Below, one piece after another: positions 43,585 to 46,457 of a stretch of DNA of 46,457 bases. The stretch comes from Symbiobacterium thermophilum (lineage in GTDB: Bacteria > Bacillota > Sulfobacillia > UBA995), in contig DYFO01000012.1 in assembly GCA_020725145.1 (NCBI GenBank), positions 1-46,457 on the forward strand, written 5' to 3'. The translations under genes and the position numbers were made by a program. The notes under the pieces were generated by a model. That model saw only the letters and a program-made list of their open reading frames with translations. It did no database searches and had not been told where the DNA came from. Position 1 is the stretch's first letter. Each line of letters starts with the position of its first letter.

Positions 43585-43657
43585 GTGCCGGGAGGTAGCC
43601 TGCGCGTGAAGTAGCGCCACCCCACCCTGCGGCACCGAGTGCCCGATAACGGTCAGG
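43462..43657 (+). repeat. duplicated segment, copy A part 3
   Basis: 196 bp align to 46071-46264 with a 2-bp indel and about 93-95% identity by eye. It covers the deacetylase 3' end and about 70 bp of flank. Confidence 0.9.
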
Positions 43658-43737
43658 GGTACCGTCCGCTGTGGCAGGAGGTAGACGTGCAGGTGAAGAA
43701 AGACACCTCATTGCCAGCCACCAGGGGGGAGAGCACC

Positions 43738-44358
43738 ATGGCGCGCAAGCGGCGCGACGAGAACCAACCGGAGCCGCGCCGGCGAAACCTGCCCGCGGCC
43801 GTTTACCAGCTCAAGGTGACGCTGCGGGGAACCAGGCCCCCGATCTGGCGCCGCGTCCAAGTGCCGGGCGACCTGACCCTGGCGGACCTTCACCTGGTCG
43901 TCCAGACCGTAATGGGCTGGGAGAACTACCACCTTTATCGCTTCGCGTTCGGCGAGGACAACTATGGCGAGCCGGACCCCGGCTCCTTCCTCGAGCCCTA
44001 CATGCTGAACTCCGCCCGGGCAGTGCTCCAGGACCTGGTGCGGGCGGAGGGAAGTACTTTCCTCTACGAGTACGACTTCGGCGATGGCTGGCTCCATGTG
44101 ATCAAAGTAGAACGAATCCTCCCCCCGGAGGAAGGCGTGAGCTACCCGGTGTGCCTGGCCGGCCGCCGGGCCTGCCCGCCCGAGGACTGCGGCGGCGTCT
44201 CGGGCTACCAGAACCTGCTGAAGATCATCAGTGACCCCGCTCACGAGGCGTACCGGGAAACCATGCAGTGGCTCGGGGAGGGCTACAACCCCGGGCGGTT
44301 CGACCTGGACCTGGTCAACGAGGAACTGCTGGTCATGGCCGGCGGGCGCTGCCACTGA
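43738..44358 (+). CDS. plasmid pRiA4b ORF-3 family protein
   Basis: 206 residues. Diagnostic segments: YQLKVTLRGTRPPIWRRVQV near the N-terminus, LHLVVQTVMGWENYHLYRF, FLYEYDFGDGWLHVI, CLAGRRACPPEDCGG and the C-terminal NPGRFDLDLVNEEL. The family is widespread, often on mobile DNA, and has no established activity. ATG 43738 has a GGGGGGAGAG site 7 bp upstream; an in-frame start at 43639 lacks one. It sits between the two copies of the duplicated segment, so it was likely inserted or trapped there. Confidence 0.88.
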   Translation: MARKRRDENQPEPRRRNLPAAVYQLKVTLRGTRPPIWRRVQVPGDLTLADLHLVVQTVMGWENYHLYRFAFGEDNYGEPDPGSFLEPYMLNSARAVLQDLVRAEGSTFLYEYDFGDGWLHVIKVERILPPEEGVSYPVCLAGRRACPPEDCGGVSGYQNLLKIISDPAHEAYRETMQWLGEGYNPGRFDLDLVNEELLVMAGGRCH

Positions 44359-44505
44359 GCGGGCAGGGAGAATTGGGAAAGGCCCCTTCTGCTCCGCTGC
44401 GGACACCTCTGCCGGGAACAATTTACCGCGGCTGCGGAACGTGGTACACCAAGCCGGCAGCTCTCTCCGCATCCACGCCCCGCCGAAAGGAGGTGGCTGA
44501 CTAGC

Positions 44506-44572
44506 TTCGGCAACAATCTTATGTGAGTGAGCCACTACCCGTTCGGTAACATTCTTATTTGAGTTGACACGG
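44506..44572 (+). repeat. 54-bp dispersed repeat, right copy, with internal tandem
   Basis: Bases 44519-44572 match window bases 1-54 with two mismatches. The unit TTCGGCAACAATCTTATG.. at 44506-44528 is repeated as TTCGGTAACATTCTTATT.. at 44542-44564 (20 of 23 identical, 36-bp period). It may be an insertion-sequence terminal region or a regulatory-protein binding array. Confidence 0.75.
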
Positions 44573-44715
44573 ATGCAGACCGGCCGCCTTATCCCCATGG
44601 CTCAAGCTAGCGGCTTGCGGCGGCCACTCCTCTGTCAACTCCCGCACGAAATCGCGCGCGGGAGGCTATCCCCATGGCGAAGCAGCTTGTGGGCGATTGG
44701 CCGGTGCCAACCGCG

Positions 44716-44818
44716 GTTTCTTGCATATCTGCAAGCGTTGGGGCGGAAGGACCGCTGACCCCGGCCATAGCGAACAGGTGTTCGGCGGGGAGGGGGGAGA
44801 CATCGTCCCTCACCCGGA
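44716..44818 (+). repeat. duplicated segment, copy B part 1 (DUF1360 3' remnant)
   Basis: Counterpart of 42934-43036. It begins abruptly inside the DUF1360 coding frame. Confidence 0.9.
44717..44758 (+). pseudogene. last 13 codons of a DUF1360 gene
   Basis: Encodes FLAYLQALGRKDR and a stop, identical to the C-terminus of the intact gene at 42674-42976. The upstream sequence is unrelated, so this is a truncation left by the duplication. Confidence 0.85.
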
Positions 44819-45058
44819 AGCGTCACGGAGTTCGTGACTGCCATGGCGAGGGGTACCGGTGAAGCCGGACGCGGCCCACGTATCGGTTGACGGCCCGCGG
44901 GTGCTAACGCGCCGGTGGAGTCTGATTCCCGGCGATCCCGACATGAACTGGGAGCATCATCGGCGTGAGGTAACGGGATCGGTCTTGCGCCTTCACGACT
45001 GGCTTGCCGGTACGCAGTCCAAACTGCATGAATGGTTCGCGGCCGGTAGGCGTCTTAA

Positions 45059-45160
45059 CTCCCACGGCCCGTACCACTCCAGGGTGGAGGACTTGCCGCC
45101 TTGCTGTCGAAGGGAGTGGCCGACGCGGCGGCCCCGCGAAACATGCCGCTACATTGAGAA
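45059..45160 (+). repeat. duplicated segment, copy B part 2
   Basis: Counterpart of 43366-43461. On the minus strand it ends in GGGCCGTGGGAG and then jumps directly to GTTAAG and TACCGG, which in copy A lie about 230 bp further away; this fits an internal deletion of the RNA-like element. Confidence 0.85.
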
Positions 45161-45329
45161 GACCGCGTTCGCAGACCACCCGGACCCGTGCGTGCCTTCC
45201 GTCACCCCTGGGTGTACCCCGGCGGCGATCTCGCCGAGGCGGGTTCCCTGACAGAGACCCGCTGGGCCGACGCGTCGGCCCAGCCACGTGTCCAGGGGCT
45301 TATGGTCAATTGGCGGAGGGCGGTGCGAC

Positions 45330-46193
45330 TTGCGACGGCTGCGATTTGGCTTCGCCAGCTTGCTGTTATGTGCAGTCCTGCTGGTGGGTTGCCGACCTGA
45401 ATCAACGAACGTAGAACTCCGCGACCTGACCGAAACATTGGTTTCCCATCCCGCCGGGCAGACGGCGGGCGGGGACGGGGTGGCAGTCCTGGTGTTTCAC
45501 GAGGTGAGTCCGAGTGCGGCGGATGACCCGTGGGTGATCTCTCCTCGGGAGCTCGCCGACCTCCTGGACTCGCTGACCTCCTCGGGCTACACGCTTGTCT
45601 CGCCGGCGGATTTCCTTGCCTATCTCGAAGGGGAGACAACCTTGCCCCCCCGCACAGTGGTCATCACCTTCGACGATGGTTATACCGGTGTGTACTTGCA
45701 CGGCTACCCGGTGCTCCGCGAGAGGGGTCTGGCCGCCTTTTTGTTTCCGGTGGCGAAGTGGTACTCCCCCTACCCGCGCCCAGAGCCTGCCCGTCCTCAC
45801 CTAACCGCCCAGCAGACGCGGGAGCTGATCGCGGCAGGGTGGATTCTGGGCGGGCACACCTACGACGGGCACCGCGCCTGTGAGGGCCGCTCGTGGATCG
45901 CCTGGCCGCTGTCGGGCGAAAGCCTTGGGGATTATCAGGCCCGTGCCTGGGCGGACATTCAGCTCATGAAGCTCGAGCTTGAGCGGCTGGGCCCTGAACT
46001 GGTCGACTTCGCGCCGCCTTACGGTGAGCTCAGCCCGGAACTGGAGGCCTTGCTGGAGCAAGCAGGTATCAGGCGGCTGTGGATCCAGGAGGAAAGGCTG
46101 AATCGGCCGGGCGAGGTCTACGTCGCCCGGCTGAAGATGTTTTCAGTGGAGGAGGCTCTGGCGCGTCTGACTGCGCTGTTCGATGGTCCCTGA
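45330..46193 (+). CDS. polysaccharide deacetylase lipoprotein
   Basis: About 287 residues. A lipoprotein signal RRLRFGFASLLLCAVLLVGC ends in a lipobox Cys at about residue 21, so the protein is likely membrane-anchored outside the cell. The NodB-like domain has AVLVFHEVSP, TVVITFDDGYTGVY (catalytic Asp pair) and LGGHTYDGH (metal His region). Such enzymes deacetylate peptidoglycan or other N-acetylated glycans. The TTG at 45330 is chosen: GGAGGG lies 9 bp upstream and it starts right at the signal peptide. A GTG at 45288 is in frame but adds an odd extension. Its 3' end is duplicated at 43462. Confidence 0.9.
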   Translation: MRRLRFGFASLLLCAVLLVGCRPESTNVELRDLTETLVSHPAGQTAGGDGVAVLVFHEVSPSAADDPWVISPRELADLLDSLTSSGYTLVSPADFLAYLEGETTLPPRTVVITFDDGYTGVYLHGYPVLRERGLAAFLFPVAKWYSPYPRPEPARPHLTAQQTRELIAAGWILGGHTYDGHRACEGRSWIAWPLSGESLGDYQARAWADIQLMKLELERLGPELVDFAPPYGELSPELEALLEQAGIRRLWIQEERLNRPGEVYVARLKMFSVEEALARLTALFDGP

Positions 46194-46264
46194 GCGCCGG
46201 GGTAGCCTGCGCGTGAAATAGCGCCACCCCACCCTGCGGCACCGACTGCCCGATAACGGTCAGG
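46071..46264 (+). repeat. duplicated segment, copy B part 3
   Basis: Counterpart of 43462-43657: the last 40 codons of the deacetylase plus downstream flank. Homology stops at 46264 and marks the right edge of the duplication. Confidence 0.9.
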
Positions 46265-46377
46265 CGCCTGGCAGGATAGGAGCGGGAGCGCGGCGTATAT
46301 CTCTCCTGGCGGTGTTACGCATGGGGCGCGTAGTGTTACCCGCCGCCCACCACCCCGCCGGGAAGGACGGCCGAAGC

Positions 46378-46457
46378 ATGACCATGCCCGCCGGCCCGCT
46401 GCCCCTCGCCGACCCGCGCGTCAAGTGGCTCGGAACGTTGCTCCTCGTCGTGGTCTT
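46378..46457 (+). CDS. ecfT: partial CDS, probable ECF transporter T-component (EcfT/CbiQ-like)
   Basis: An ATG preceded by GGAAGGA opens a frame that runs off the window: MTMPAGPLPLADPRVKWLG followed by a hydrophobic LLLVVV. The DPRxKxLGTLLL pattern is the usual N-terminus of EcfT/CbiQ transmembrane proteins. Only 26 residues are visible, so the call rests on this motif. Confidence 0.5.
   Translation, partial: MTMPAGPLPLADPRVKWLGTLLLVVV

Larger units (their letters stand above)
44359..45329 (+). other. gene-poor scarred region with repeats
   Basis: 970 bp without an intact gene. It contains, in order: unassigned sequence to 44505; the 54-bp repeat and its extra half (44506-44572); a stem CTCCCGC/GCGGGAG (44639-44664) between two ATCCCCATGG motifs; the DUF1360 3' remnant (44716-44818); an unassigned stretch with no coding signal (44819-45040); the truncated RNA-like remnant (45042-45160); and the deacetylase upstream region. 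Confidence 0.7.

Overview
The window is GC-rich DNA, very probably from an anaerobic, endospore-forming member of the Bacillota (a high-GC Clostridia-type lineage). The evidence is SpoIIE, DUF1540 and DUF1360 proteins, a spoIIE-tilS-ftsH gene order, a greA-lysS pair, a TM1266-type hydrogenase regulator and multimeric [FeFe] hydrogenases. Species cannot be named from the sequence. No rRNA, tRNA or CRISPR array was recognised. Most genes lie on the minus strand in long operons with 1-30 bp spacing or ATGA/GTGA overlaps.

Layout. (1) 1-2.8 kb, plus strand: a 54-bp repeat, an inactive-looking rhomboid-like protein, an isoprenylcysteine-methyltransferase-like protein and a histidine phosphatase, closed by a bidirectional hairpin. 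(2) 2.8-17.1 kb, minus strand: a 14-kb hydrogenase operon. From promoter to terminator it reads: membrane protein, DRTGG protein, RsbW-like ATPase, sensory-type [FeFe] hydrogenase (HydS), second DRTGG protein, PHP phosphoesterase, HydC2, second ATPase, HydB2 fused to an NfnB/GltD-like NAD(P) module, HydA2, a small [2Fe-2S] protein, then HydC1, HydB1 and HydA1. It therefore holds two multimeric, probably electron-bifurcating, hydrogenases plus a putative H2- or redox-sensing relay. (3) 17.2-22.5 kb: lysS, greA, a divergent prs, an HTH regulator, a dus gene and a DUF151 nuclease. (4) 22.6-23.7 kb, plus strand: tdh. (5) 23.6-27.6 kb, minus strand: the H-cluster maturation operon (TM1266-type regulator, hydE, hydG, hydF), which supplies the active site for the enzymes of region 2. 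(6) 27.9-42.1 kb, minus strand: birA, a fused formiminotransferase-cyclodeaminase, a beta-propeller-like protein, an M20 amidohydrolase, an MFS transporter, an MBL hydrolase, cca, ftsH, tilS and spoIIE. (7) 42.2-46.5 kb, plus strand: DUF1540, DUF1360, a scarred tandem duplication, a pRiA4b-family protein, a polysaccharide deacetylase lipoprotein and the start of a probable ecfT.

The most unusual items are the HydB-NfnB fusion; a Ser where both HydA paralogues should carry an H-cluster [4Fe-4S] cysteine; the sensory module embedded in the catalytic operon; and, in region 7, an orphan stem-loop-rich element resembling an IscB omega-RNA (HEARO) that lies inside the duplicated segment with no nuclease gene nearby.
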